DNA of 64,000 nt, from positions 13,330,001-13,394,000 of the forward strand of contig NC_077222.1 in NCBI RefSeq assembly GCF_024763615.1, given 5' to 3'. Source of the DNA: Phlebotomus papatasi (taxonomy: Eukaryota > Arthropoda > Insecta > Diptera > Psychodidae). How positions within the stretch are numbered: the first letter of the stretch is position 1; the number at the start of each line of letters is the position of its first letter. The position numbers and the translations under genes are program-made. This document shows, one piece after another, positions 33,788-44,278 of the stretch. The notes below the pieces were generated by a model, which saw nothing but the letters and a program-made list of their open reading frames with translations, was not told the DNA's origin and did no database searches.

Positions 33788-35598
33788 TTCAGAAAAAAAA
33801 AATTCTGATTCTCAAAACTTAAAACGGATAGTGAATTAATTTAAAGAAACTAAATAAAATTAATAAAAAACCTTCCAAGTTCTTGGCTAAAATACCTACT
33901 TCTATATATATTTTTTTCGAGTGTTATTTGTTCTAAGAATGAATATTTATTCTCAAAAAACATTCCATGGTAAATGTCCTAAAGTTAGAAAATGTTCACT
34001 TTCTATTCAATTCCTCTCCAATAGTAATAACGGTATAATAATATGGGATGAAACCTAATAAAAAAGAATGTTAAATTGTATGCCAAAAGAGTGCAAAAAT
34101 CCTCAAAAATGTTATCGCTATCAGCTATCATTGCCTGAATATTTCATATTCTCTCTCAACAATGGAAAAGAGGAGTGTTGAGAAAAATGTATGGGGAAAA
34201 TTAAATTTTATCCGCGGAATATTTCATAAGATTCTATATTCCCATTCTGATAAATTTAACCCATTTTCCTCCTTCAAACCATTGTATATCTCACACCATA
34301 TCATGCTGCACGAAATTGTTGTCACTGTGAGTGCAATGCTATCGACAAAAAATATCTTTTATTTATTTAACGTTCTCTGGGTATTTCGCTCCCACTATAT
34401 CTGATTGCTCATGAAACTGCAGATAATATAATCGATAAGGATGAGGGGTGAGATGTACCCTCAAATAGACATGTATACTTTACAATACTCCCGAGGAGCT
34501 TCAGAGAAGAAAATTGAATTAAATTTTTGTGATTTTTCCAACATCTCGGTGATTGAGTGCAGAGAAACAAGTGAATATTGTGGGGCAGATGGTGATTTGC
34601 TGATTTTCACCTCAACCCTCTGGGGTTTTTCCCATGGATGGCAGGATGGGTGTTATGTTCTTGGCATAGGAATGCAGTATTGGACCTCTCTTTTTGGGGA
34701 GAAAATGGGTCGGGAGTGAAAATCGAATCAGATGGCCGGGTCACGTAGTGCCAATGGTTTGGTGTCTGGCCTCGGTTCAAGCACCCCAATGCATACATTT
34801 TCCCACATTTATGGTAGTGAAAATTTATGTACTTCCATGTCTTTCAATATTCCTCACTAATGCCCAGGCAGTTGAGTTTGTAAAATATACACCTCCACCA
34901 CAAGGCTCTTTTCCCAGTTACTCTACCATGCTCTCAGTCCTTCTGACCACATATTTCTTTTCATGGGTATTTATGCGACTCCTCTTGCCAATTTACAAGC
35001 CCCAGACTCAACCCCTTGGCTCCATTGGGGTTGAGGGTCAAATGAATATTTGCCACTTCCGACCCTTCAACTCACGACCATTTCACCCCATACACCAATG
35101 GAGGACTCATCATTTCCCAGTAATTTGCTCAATCTTGTGGCGATCGATAGCATCCCAAGAAGTTCCGCAGGAATTTGACAGGTTTGCAGAATTATACGGG
35201 TATGTATCTAAGAATTCTTGGGATTTACAGCCCACTAGGAGACAGTAATGGCTTTGATAGTAAATTGTGTCCGGACCCAGGACATAACTTTAAATTTACC
35301 AAATGGATAGCTCAATTATTGAGGGAGTGTAAAAATCTTGATACTTTTAGTATCAGAACGATCAGAACAGTATATCAATTCGGCAAGTGGAAGGTGGTTG
35401 AAAATAAACACTAAGGGATTTTACATCCTTTGAGATGAGGAACAAATAGACCTTGCTTTGAAAACCTGATTCAAAGATAATACACTATGAAAAGCCCAGG
35501 TGAGCTTATGAGAGCTGGAATTCTTTAAGGATTCATTAGCTTAAGTTCTTTTTCGGGTGCGTACCTGGAGACGGAAAAGGAATGACTGTAGTTGGTCC
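33788..35598. other. Single-copy-like stretch with the window's longest open frame
   Basis: The plus frame 34694-35248 (184 codons) is the longest in the window. Its product has a hydrophobic segment (TMLSVLLTTYFFSWVFMRLL) but no family I recognise. It starts inside an overlapping frame with no obvious exon borders, and many TG/CC-rich words look like single-copy non-coding DNA. Cannot be excluded as a coding exon, but I would not annotate it as a gene. Confidence 0.35.
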
Positions 35599-35599
35599 T

Positions 35600-35885
35600 A
35601 AAACCTGGCTACAGTCATTATCATCATAATTATTTTCAAACGCTTATCCCTATTGGGATCGCGGTCCCATGACAAAAATTTTAGCAACCGACGCCTGTCG
35701 ATTCTTCGCTTTTCAGGAAGATATTCGGGTTCGTTCTCTAGGCGGTCCAAGGCAAGATTCTGAAATTGATTCCGTCACCTTGTCCTAGGTCTGCTCTGAA
35801 GTCGACGCTTTCTTACAATGGATTGCATAGCTTTTCTTGGGAAGCAACTGCTCAACTCTTAGCTCCTCACGAACGGTTACGTTCC
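35600..35885 (-). mobile_element. 3' remnant of a non-LTR retrotransposon
   Basis: On the minus strand a GC-richer body (TTGCCTTGGACCGCC, CCTGAAAAGCGAAGAATCG, GACCGCGATCCCAATAGG) ends in an ATTATGATGATAATGA tail of simple ATGATA-like units, as in 3' untranslated ends of several LINE clades. Frames are short and broken. Clade not determined. Confidence 0.5.
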
Positions 35886-35899
35886 TCACTCGATACCTA

Positions 35900-36108
35900 G
35901 GGGGAAATTCTGAAATTCATAAGTTTTTCACGTGAGAAATTCATCGCTCTAAGATCGTCTTTTGTGAATGTTTTGTGAGCTTTTCATACAAAATATCATA
36001 TGAAACACTCACGGTATCTTAGCATTTACATGACAGTTTATGTTAAAGTCTTGTGAAACACTTAGATAAGACGATCTCAGATAGGTGAATTTATTACGTG
36101 ATAAACCC
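35900..36108. repeat. Palindromic MITE-like repeat (TAAGATCGTCTT arms)
   Basis: TTTTTCACGTGAGAAATTCA and TCTAAGATCGTCTT on the left are mirrored by AAGACGATCTCAGATAGG and TGAATTTATTACGTGATAAA on the right. The left edge reads TA then GGGGGAAATTC; the right terminus is not clear. Confidence 0.6.
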
Positions 36109-36125
36109 ACAATCCCAGAAGTTAT

Positions 36126-37208
36126 ACCCTGGCTAGGCTACAGTTATTTTTTTTTAATTTTCATAGGAACGTATCGACTTCTTTGCGTCTATATCTATAT
36201 AAGAAATCCTTAGCCAATACTAAACCGCGAATACCCTTAAAGGCCCTGCTTACTGGGTATACAAAGGAAGGTCTGAGACCTCAGGCTTGCACCTTGCTTC
36301 TCTGAATTGACTGAGAAAGAAAGAAAAGTAGCCTCGGAGCTGCTTATGGAACCACTTCTTATACGGTTAGGAGGCATCAAAGTAATAAACGGAGTTCTCG
36401 AAGACTACCAGAAAATTTAAACCTACAACAGTGGTGATACTTAAATATGGATACTTGGAAGGCTTTTCAAGTCATTATAGGAGGAGTTGAGCTCAGGGCA
36501 AACCCAGAACAGAATGACCAGAGGCAGTATCATATTCAGAACCTTGCCAAGAAAAGTTTTAGAATCAACTCTATAAACCTTCTTGAAGTGGCGAAGGGTA
36601 GCTAGGTTGTGGGTTACTAACCAAAAGTTCCTAAGCCCGAGATTTGATTTCGGCGATCGAAAAAAATAAAATTATATTGAAGCGACTCTACGTTTCCTTC
36701 ACTACGTTTTTACATCAGGAACCTGAACTGCAATAACCTTATCTGGACTGAAGGGCATAGTGAGGAAGGGTCAAGGAGGACTGTTGCTCTCTTACACGAT
36801 AAGAAAAATAGTTAAATAATCGTAACACGAAAAATAAACAAATAGTACTAAGATTCAGCTGGTGAGGGCAGAACCCTGACCAGGTCAGGGTTCTTCAGTC
36901 AGAAGAAAAGCTTTCTACTGCTTTTTGATTAAGGTCTTCTGTTGAATCATATGAGCTTTCCAAAGAGCCCAAAATAATTCAATTTGGAATAAAAGCCCTT
37001 TTCAATCTGAAAACATTTCTTTTGAGATGTTCTTCTCAGGAAAAACACAATTTTGTCGGTGGAAAGGTGTCAAGATCCATAGGACCATTTTTTGTACAAC
37101 TGTCCAAATATGTCAAAAATCATCAAAATCTGTTCAAAAATGGATCGAAGAACAAAATTTTCTGAGAATACAGTTCCTGCTTAAGCAAAGGTTAAAGGAG
37201 TAAACCTA
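36126..37208. other. Eroded, slightly GC-richer stretch of unknown origin
   Basis: Positions 36225-36790 are more GC-rich than average, with broken frames. They could be an old LINE body or single-copy DNA. No motif identified. Confidence 0.35.
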
Positions 37209-37458
37209 CTCTAAAAAAAAAGTTTTGTAAAATTAACGAGACTAGTTTGTCAAAAGGATGTTCTTCCATTCAGTCAGAATATGGAAAAGTTTTTCCAATT
37301 CGGCGGTCAACTGGATCTTGTTAAATGTTTGTCAAAAGGGTGTTTTTCCATATAAAATGCGAGAAAAAGTTGTGTCAAATTAGTAAATAACATCCTTTTG
37401 ACAACATTTGAACAAAATCTATTTGTTCGTTTAGCAAAACTTTTTTTTTTTTTCAGAG
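37209..37458. mobile_element. 250-bp TA-MITE (CTCTGAAAAAAAAAGTTTTG ends)
   Basis: Left end CTCTAAAAAAAAAGTTTTG, right end (other strand) CTCTGAAAAAAAAAAAAAG then TTTTGC. The interior holds TTGTCAAAAGGATGTT twice in direct and once in inverted orientation. TA at 37207-37208 and 37459-37460. Confidence 0.8.
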
Positions 37459-37666
37459 TAGTAAAGGATTTTATTGAGCTTTCGAAAAGATCAAAATCAT
37501 TAAGATCGAACTAATATATGATTTTTTTGTATTCTTTTTAAAGAAAACTCGTATTTTTGTGCTCGAGATACGTTTCTTTGGGAGATAATTCTCCAAGAAT
37601 ATTCTTAAAAAAAACAACTAACTTAACTTCGAATTTTCCCCCTGTATTCGCTATTACTAAAATCCT

Positions 37667-37920
37667 CACTGAGAAAAAAACGGGGGTGCAATTAACTTTT
37701 TTTACTCATAACTTTAACACCTTTTAGGTGTAAAAATATATCAACATTTTTTAATGTTAATTTTACACCTTTTTAACGGTAAAATTAATATGAAAAAGGG
37801 TGACTTTAACCCAGAATACACCTAAAAAGTATAATATTTACACCGATTTCGGATGAATAATGCAGGGTAACATTAACATTTTTGGAATGTTATTTTAACT
37901 TTTTCGGATTTCTCTCAGTG
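37667..37920. mobile_element. CACTGAGAAAAAA MITE, copy 2 (full, 254 bp)
   Basis: Complete, with CACTGAGAAAAAAACGGGGG at the left and TCGGATTTCTCTCAGTG at the right; the terminal 11-12 bp are inverted. Interior matches copies at 8136, 42131 and 54300. Confidence 0.9.
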
Positions 37921-38739
37921 CTGTATATGCCCTTCTCTGAACTTATCGTATAAGGCTACAGAACCCGAATATCTAGCTAATAATTATCGTTTCGGGAAAA
38001 TGACCGGCTATGAATCGACTTGTGAGGGTTCCAGATTGTTGAACCTCTCATTGAAAGCTGACACTGAAAGGAGACATTGAAACTCGAATGGTCAGGGTTG
38101 CCGTATCAAAGCCATTATTGCAAAATTTAGTTTAATTTAAATTAAATTGTCTTTAAACAGGAAAGACCAGAAAAATAGTAAATTTGTACAGAAATACGTT
38201 AATAAGCAGCGGTGATAGAGTCGATCGAGTCGATTTTGTCCTGAAGCCGGGAAGCAATGCTAAGACGGCGGTGGTCTCACTGATAATTTTAAATACCAAA
38301 ATTTATTAATTATTTTTTTTACTGTTCGAACTTGAAAAGAGTATAATATACAATGTGTTTTTCTTTTCGACTTGTTACAGGGCTAGAGGTGGTTAAACGG
38401 TAGGAGATATCAGTTTCTGGTCTTCAAGGACCCCTCATAAAAAGAAACGATTTTTCTTCTCGTCCTCATCTTCCTCGTTCCTTTCGAAATGGGTCAAGGA
38501 GGTTTTTTTTCATTTTCAGTTATATTTTGGAGTAGACAAGAAAGATATTTCGTCATATCTACTATCTTGAGTGTTGTCAATGACTGAACTGATCCTTATT
38601 GATAATGAATCTTTAAACCATCATCCTCGTAATTATTTTCTCGACATAGAATAAGCCGAATGTTATAAGACGATGTCATCTTCCCGTTTGGACATTATCT
38701 AGGAAAGTTTTTTCTTTTTTTCACTCTATTAAAAACGTA
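37921..38739. other. Mixed stretch with a LINE tail relic
   Basis: Positions 38195-38290 are a LINE-tail-like fragment (listed separately). Positions 38376-38440 carry the GAGATATCAGTTTCTGGTC repeat. Otherwise no coding signal. Confidence 0.45.
38195..38290 (+). mobile_element. LINE 3'-end relic (CTAAGACGGCG family), copy 1
   Basis: GC-richer block containing GAAGCAATGCTAAGACGGCGG or a close variant, matching the minus strand of 42617-42720 (AACGCTAAGACGGCGATGG). Too short for class assignment on its own. Confidence 0.45.
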
Positions 38740-38950
38740 GGGGAAAGTACTCTCCCTTCGAACGTTCCTGCCTTCGAATAATGTGCATTTTCCTTTATTT
38801 TTCCTAAGAGACATTAGACATTTCTATTAAATATTAGTTAGCTTTTTGTCAATTATTGATAATTATGTGGTAATTTTGTCTAAATCTCTTAGGAAAATTA
38901 AAAGAAATTCACATTATTCGAAGGCATGAACGTTCGAAAAGAGATTCTTT
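38740..38950. mobile_element. TA-MITE, GGGGAAAGTACTCTC family, copy 2
   Basis: The left end GGGGAAAGTACTCTCCCTTC follows TA (38738-38739). The inverted right part (TCACATTATTCGAAGGCATG) reaches 38945, but the last bases are decayed. A better preserved right terminus (GAGAGTACTTTCCCTTA) appears at 39575-39592, after the hairpin, so the hairpin may have been acquired within a second copy. Confidence 0.7.
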
Positions 38951-38969
38951 CTTTTGGAGTCTGACGGGG

Positions 38970-39569
38970 AACTTTATGCTCTCAATTCTTCTGGTGTTCG
39001 TCAGAAGGGTATTCCTCTTTTCAAATTAAAAGACTCTGTTTTTTCTCCAAAGCTTTCAACCCTTGGTACAGGTCTTCTTCAGTGGGTCAATTTAGAAACT
39101 TTTAAGTATTTGAAAAAAGTCTAACGTCTGACTAACTTTATGCATCGCCACATTCACTCTAACTCTTTCCCGGGGAATCTCACTGTTTTTTTTTTAATTT
39201 TAAACTATTTTATTTGATTTTTCTTTTGGAAATTTTTGGTACTCTCCGTGTTGATCTTTCTTGAGTTTACAAAGCGACAGTGAAAGATCAACACGGAGAG
39301 TACCAAAAATTTCCAAAAGAAAAATCAAATAAAATAGTTTAAAATTAATAAAACAGTGAGAATCCCCGGGAAAGAGTTAGAGTGAATGTGGCGATGCATA
39401 AAGTTAGTCAGACGTTAGACGTTTTTCAAATACTTAAAAGTTTCTAAAGTGACCCACTAAAGAAGACCAATACCAAGGGTTGAAAGCTTTGGAGAAAAAA
39501 CAGATTCTTTTAATTTGAAAAGAGGAATACCCTTCTGACGAACACCGGAAGAATTGAGAGCATAAAGTT
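38970..39569. repeat. Nearly perfect hairpin, 290-bp arms, 23-bp loop
   Basis: Arms 38970-39259 and 39283-39569 differ at only a handful of positions. Mirrored words include AACTTTATGCTCTCAATTC, CGTCAGAAGGGTATTCC, GCATCGCCACATTCACTC and GTACTCTCCGTGTTGATC. The loop is 39260-39282. Low divergence means recent formation or gene conversion. Fragments of the outer arm recur at 27225-27320 and 53565-53735. Confidence 0.92.
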
Positions 39570-39592
39570 CGAAAGGAGAGTACTTTCCCTTA

Positions 39593-41854
39593 CATTTAGA
39601 ATTCATCAATTTATCAATATTCCTTAAATCCATTGTCAATCGAAGAAGAACGTTTAAAAATAGCAATATGGGACCAATTGCAGTGTCAACGGATCTATTT
39701 TCATTAGTAACTTAATAAGCTCTAGACAAGAATGCCAAAGCACATGGGAAGAATTAATGTCTAAAGAGCTTAATGAAGTTTATTTAAAAGTCATGAGAGT
39801 GAAAAGCCATCGACATTAGGTGTGGTTGGGGAAGTAATGCAGACATTGTCTACACAATTTCTAGTTGATCTTCCCCATACTGACGGTAGAGCTTTCGGTT
39901 GAATTGCCCCAGAGGTATTTTAGTTGTGTAAATCTATTTAGTAACCATATATCCTTGGTAATGTCAATTACAGCAAACTTTTCCCCATCAACCCATAGGC
40001 GGATGACACATTTCCATAATATATTTATTTATTGGAGTTTTCTGGCACGATATAACGTGATACACGTTGACGGTATCGTGAATAAACACGGTGAATCCTC
40101 TATTGTGATAGGTTAAATCGGCAACAGGAGCTAGAGAGGATACAAATAGAAGAAGAAAAAAAACACAGAGAGTGGAAATAAATATGGATTGTGAAGTAAT
40201 AACGTATAATAAATTCAAGCTTCTTTCATGTCTTGCCAGTGGATTTCGTAACTTGTTCTCACACCATCTGTTAAAACTATGGTTATTTTCGCGATGCTGC
40301 TTTGGTATATTGTTAGTATGTAAGTCAGGAGGGTTCATAGATTTTCTGCACACCATTACTGCCACCAATATCTCACATGGAACACACAGGTGAATTGATA
40401 ATAATGGAAATAGCGTGATGTGGCTGGGTTATTTGTAAAAGTAAAACGATAACGTAAATGCTATTATGGTCTATCGGGAATCGTGCATGGACTGTTGCTT
40501 GTACACCGGATCTCTATTTTAAGTTAAATTAAAGAATTTTCCCTTAGACTTTACCATCCATGCCGGGAGTATCTGCAAAATCAGTTTTCCCTCGTGTAAT
40601 TATATTGGCGTGACCAGATGCAACTATTAGAAAAGCCTCGTGCAATCTGTACAGCGCATCAGACAATATTCTTCAATGGGATGTCTTAAGGTGCGCCACT
40701 TCACTCCATCATCATTCCAAACCACCCATTCCACCTCCCATAAACATAATTTTGTGGAAAATCATATCAAAATTGCGATATTCGATATGTATCAGTAATA
40801 GTTTGCTGTTACCTAAAAACAACCCCCTCAATGTACAAAAAGGCAACCACCCGTTTCAAGCAATTACTGTGATAACAATGATCTGCTTGTCCAACAAATT
40901 CGCATTAGTAAGGAATTAGAAACTTGGCAGAAGATGGATTCTGTATAAGCTCCTCCTCGCTATGCTTACCTTAGGACCCCTCACCTATTGTTCTGCCTCA
41001 CACATGAGGCGCTCAATTTAGTCAGCACACCCCCATAAGAGTAATTTATTGATTATGGCAGCTAAGCCTTTGCCAAGATTTGTGATTAATGTACAGATTA
41101 TATCCCCTTTTGTATATTGAAGGCACATTTACCACCACCTCTTATCCCAAAATCGCAATATCAATACAGTACACCTCAATTTAATCAGAAAATAGAAAAG
41201 TTCACAATCATCTAACGTTGATTACTACACCGGAATTAGAGATAGACCTTCTCTTGCTTCTCCATATCCAAAACGATACACCAGAAAATTTGCCCCAAAA
41301 ATATTTCACAGACACAATAGAACGCATATAAGCTATTTCTGGCATCATCGATTTTCCTATTATATATATTTTGACATCGCAAGTTTTATTTAATAACATA
41401 CCTTTGTGAGAATACAAGATTCTCAGCTTCCTAAAATAAACAGAAACCTAATGTGTGCTCAATAAAACATTTAGTTTTTTTTTTAAGCGACGCACCTTTA
41501 GGGGTTGCTAAATATGGTAGAAGATCTCTGAACTTGACGAAGCATCAACCCATATTAGTGTCTGAAGTCTGCCAGACATCCAATCATTCCCGATTGTACG
41601 TTGCCGAATAAATATCTAATTCACTTTGGATAGGCAATATTTAGATTCGGCCTCAAAACCAGAACCGTCGCTTGTTCTATTTAATTCTTAAAGAAATTCT
41701 CAGATAACTTAAGCATGAGCCATGCAATTAAATATTTTAAGACATAAATATTTTAGTTCTTTTGCGGTTTCTGATTGGCTGAAATGGCTGAAATGCTTTT
41801 ATAGCTCTAGCCAATTAGAGAACATTATAGGGCCTCTTTATTTATTTAATTGGT
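39593..41854. other. Single-copy-like stretch
   Basis: No repeats recognised. The minus frame 39988-40368 (126 codons) has one hydrophobic segment (STLCVFFLLLFVSSLAP) but no family resemblance or splice borders I can support. Probably intergenic or intronic. Confidence 0.4.
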
Positions 41855-41923
41855 AAAAGTCGGACAGTGCTGAAAATCGGACAGATCGAAAATCAGGAGT
41901 ATAAGAGGCGGCTTTGGCATACA

Positions 41924-42129
41924 GGGGGAAGTATGGCACCTTTGGGGGCACTTTTCAAATTGGGATTTTTCACCTGTTTTTAAATAAAATTGAGCCTTAT
42001 CGTGATATAATTTAGCTACACAAACAGACTGAGAAGCTAAATTACATTATCATATGGCTCAGTTCCACACATACGAGAAAAATCCCAATTTCAAAAGTAC
42101 CCCACTTTCAAAAGTGTCCCACTTTCCCC
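41924..42129. mobile_element. ~206-bp TA-MITE (GGGGAAAGTGGGACACTTTTG ends)
   Basis: The right end (other strand) is GGGGAAAGTGGGACACTTTT, the left GGGGAAGTATGGCACCTTTG. Both continue to AATTGGGATTTTTC. TA on the right at 42130-42131; left flank decayed. Related fragment at 26745-26943. Confidence 0.75.
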
Positions 42130-42130
42130 T

Positions 42131-42310
42131 AGAGGAAACTGGGACCTTTTATACCTTTTAAAGGGTAAAATTAACATGAAAAAGGGTAACTTTAACCCCC
42201 AGTACTCCTAAAAAGGGTAATATTTACACCGATTTTGGATCAATACTGCAGGGTAAAATAAACATTTCCAGAATGTTATTTTAACTTTTTCGGATTTCTC
42301 TCACTCAGTG
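42131..42310. mobile_element. CACTGAGAAAAAA MITE, copy 3, 5'-truncated
   Basis: Begins inside the family consensus (about AAGGGTAAAATTAACATG) and ends TTTCTCTCACTCAGTG. It lies directly against the preceding TA-MITE, whose insertion or a deletion has removed the first ~80 bp. Confidence 0.8.
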
Positions 42311-42339
42311 CAGAAGTATGCTGCTGATCAAAAATATTA

Positions 42340-42900
42340 TTACATTAATGTTATATTCGGTGCCGACCAAAATCCCGAATGGTCAAAATCTTAAAAGGCA
42401 TAAAAGGATCCTGAAATCCTTTGCCTCCAGCAAGCGCAGATGCAGTCATGGAAGAGGCTATGGCACATTTAAGAATTCTGCATTATTGTTTTCGGAATTA
42501 GGCCCTTTCGGGATTTTGGCGTTCAAGATTTCGACCCATCTTTTCACTTTCGGGATCCACTTTCGGGATTTTGGTCTTCTCGGAATATTTGCTTTAGGGA
42601 TTTTTGAATTCAGTTTCAGTTCAGTTCAGTTTATTTTCATCTCATTTAGGCTTTTTAACCCCCTTCCCATGCGGCCATCGCCGTCTTAGCGTTGATACCA
42701 ACCTCCGGGATAAAAACGATGGAAAATCTCTTCACTGGTTGTATGTTATTTGTTACAATATAATTTCGGAATTTCCGTTTCGTGTGATATTGGGATTCGG
42801 AGTTATAGCTTTACGACATTCTGACCAATTCGTGATTTAGCCTTTTCGGGATTTTGGCTCCGGATTTTAGTTTTCGGCATTTTGACTGGGATCCATTGTT
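42340..42900. repeat. TTCGGGATTTTGG-word region
   Basis: TTTCGGGATTTTGG or close variants occur at least five times (near 42507, 42565, 42845 and as complements near 42370), interleaved with unrelated sequence. Looks like an eroded short-period repeat into which the LINE tail 42617-42720 inserted. The 123-codon plus frame 42318-42689 arises from this. Confidence 0.6.
42617..42720 (-). mobile_element. LINE 3'-end relic with ACTGA-repeat tail
   Basis: On the minus strand: AACGCTAAGACGGCGATGG, then GGGAAGGGGGTTAAAAAGCC, then a tail of AATAAACTGAACTGAACTG simple repeats. A GC-rich body with an (ACTGA)n tail is typical of a non-LTR retrotransposon 3' end. Same family as 38195-38290. Confidence 0.6.
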
Positions 42901-43186
42901 ATAACTATGTTATGCTTTTTAGTTTTTACTTTTTATTAGGGGGTTCGAACCTAGAACACCTAGAACACTTGCGTCATAGTCTATTAAATCTATTGGAAAA
43001 TTTCTTGAGTTGTCCAAGTCCCAGACTTTCTGCGAATATTCTTTGATCTTCTTTGTATTAATAAATTAATTAATTAGCTCTATTTTATTTACATTTTATA
43101 TTTTATTTATATTTCTGGGCCTTATATTGACGTCGAGACAGGGATGTCTCTACAACAAAGCTGACGACCTCACTAAATACACCATT

Positions 43187-43398
43187 AAACGGGATCTACC
43201 TTCGGACGACTCAAGCTTAGGACAACTCAATTTCTTTTCTATGTTCTTAATGGATTTCACGCATGACTTTTTCTCATAATTTGAGGTGTTGAACTAGCTA
43301 ATAATATATAATATTAGAATGGATGAAATTAATTAAAAACATATAGAAAAAAATAATTTGTTTGAAGCTTGAGTCGTTCAAAGGTAGCACGCTTCCCC
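43187..43398. mobile_element. TA-MITE, GGGGAAAGCGCGCTACC family, copy
   Basis: Left part CTACCTTCGGACGACTCAAG with the outermost bases lost. The right end (other strand) is GGGGAAGCGTGCTACCTTTG next to TA (43399-43400). Interior ATATTAGAATGGATGAAAT region matches the other copies. Confidence 0.75.
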
Positions 43399-43813
43399 TA
43401 AGTTCAGATATACATCCCTTAGCCTGAAAACTAAACATTTAAAACCTGTATTACTACGATATTCTTTCAAGGATATTTTTTAAATAGTCTTTTTGTTGTT
43501 CATTCTAATTTTAATTAAGAAAACCTTGATGAACCAAAAAGGTAATTGATCTTTTCATCATAAATTGAAGAGAGAAATTGGTGTGAATTTTGGAAAAAAT
43601 ATTTAAAACGGTTTTGCCCGTTTTGTCCTACTTTTTGGATTAATTTTTAGACTGATTGTCTTGTAATAATTTGACTAGTAATGTGTCCGGGTGTTTAGTT
43701 GTTGGCTTGTGTCGTATCGTCGAGTTTTGACTATGGACAGAACTTGTTGGAAATACGGGAAAGTGCCCATGCTTCGTGCGATCATAAGCTATTTAATGAC
43801 TAAATTTTGCCTA

Positions 43814-43971
43814 CCGTAAGTCCGGGTGACTTTGACATCCTCCTGTTCGTAAACTTTTTTTTAATCCTAATGTTTAAGAGCGGTTCTCATCGATCAGACA
43901 TGGTACAACAGAATGGTAAAGACCACCCTTAAGTTCTAAGTAAAGGCTGTCAAAGTCATCCGCACTTACGG
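43814..43971. mobile_element. 158-bp TA-MITE (CCGTAAGTCCGGGTGACTTTG), nested
   Basis: Left end CCGTAAGTCCGGGTGACTTT, right end (other strand) CCGTAAGTGCGGATGACTTT. TA at 43812-43813 and 43972-43973. Sits inside the element 43756-44276. Confidence 0.9.
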
Positions 43972-43998
43972 TATATTTCTTAAGAAATGTGACTCATA

Positions 43999-44214
43999 GG
44001 GGAATGTAGGCATGGTTCGCACACAGTGAACCTTCAAACGATGCAAATTCTCTCTTTGTTTGCAAAGAGCTGACCTGCCATTTCTCATCTCGTTTCATGA
44101 GCTTAATAATGATTTATCTTATAGCTAAGATTTGACGAACTAGTTCTTTGGAAACAAAGAGAAAATTTGCGTTGTTTGAAGGTTCACTCTGTGCGAACCA
44201 TGCCAACATTCCCC
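43999..44214. mobile_element. 216-bp TA-MITE (GGGGAATGTNGGCATGG), copy 2, nested
   Basis: Ends GGGGAATGTAGGCATGGTTC and (other strand) GGGGAATGTTGGCATGGTTC. TA at 43997-43998 and 44215-44216. Exactly as long as the copy at 11676-11891 and inverted relative to it. Confidence 0.95.
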
Positions 44215-44278
44215 TAGGGGATAAATTTATTCAATACGAAGTTTATAGTATCGTACGAAGTATGGGCACTTTCCCCTA

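Larger units (their letters stand above)
43756..44276. mobile_element. TA-MITE (GGGGAAAGTGCCCATRCTTCG) containing two further TA-MITEs
   Basis: Outer ends CGGGAAAGTGCCCATGCTTC and (other strand) GGGGAAAGTGCCCATACTTC. TA at 43754-43755 and 44277-44278. Removing the two inserts 43814-43971 and 43999-44214 with one TA each leaves about 143 bp. Confidence 0.9.

Noticed and set aside
34694..35248. 184-codon plus-strand frame, longest in the window
   Set aside because: No recognisable domain, no supported splice borders or start context, and heavily overlapping frames on both strands. Kept only as a note in the regional entry.
38970..39569. Hairpin as a microRNA precursor
   Set aside because: The arms are about 290 bp and part of a dispersed repeat family, far beyond a miRNA stem; an siRNA source is more fitting.
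39988..40368. 126-codon minus-strand frame with a hydrophobic segment
   Set aside because: No motif and no exon borders. The hydrophobic stretch follows from AT-rich codons.
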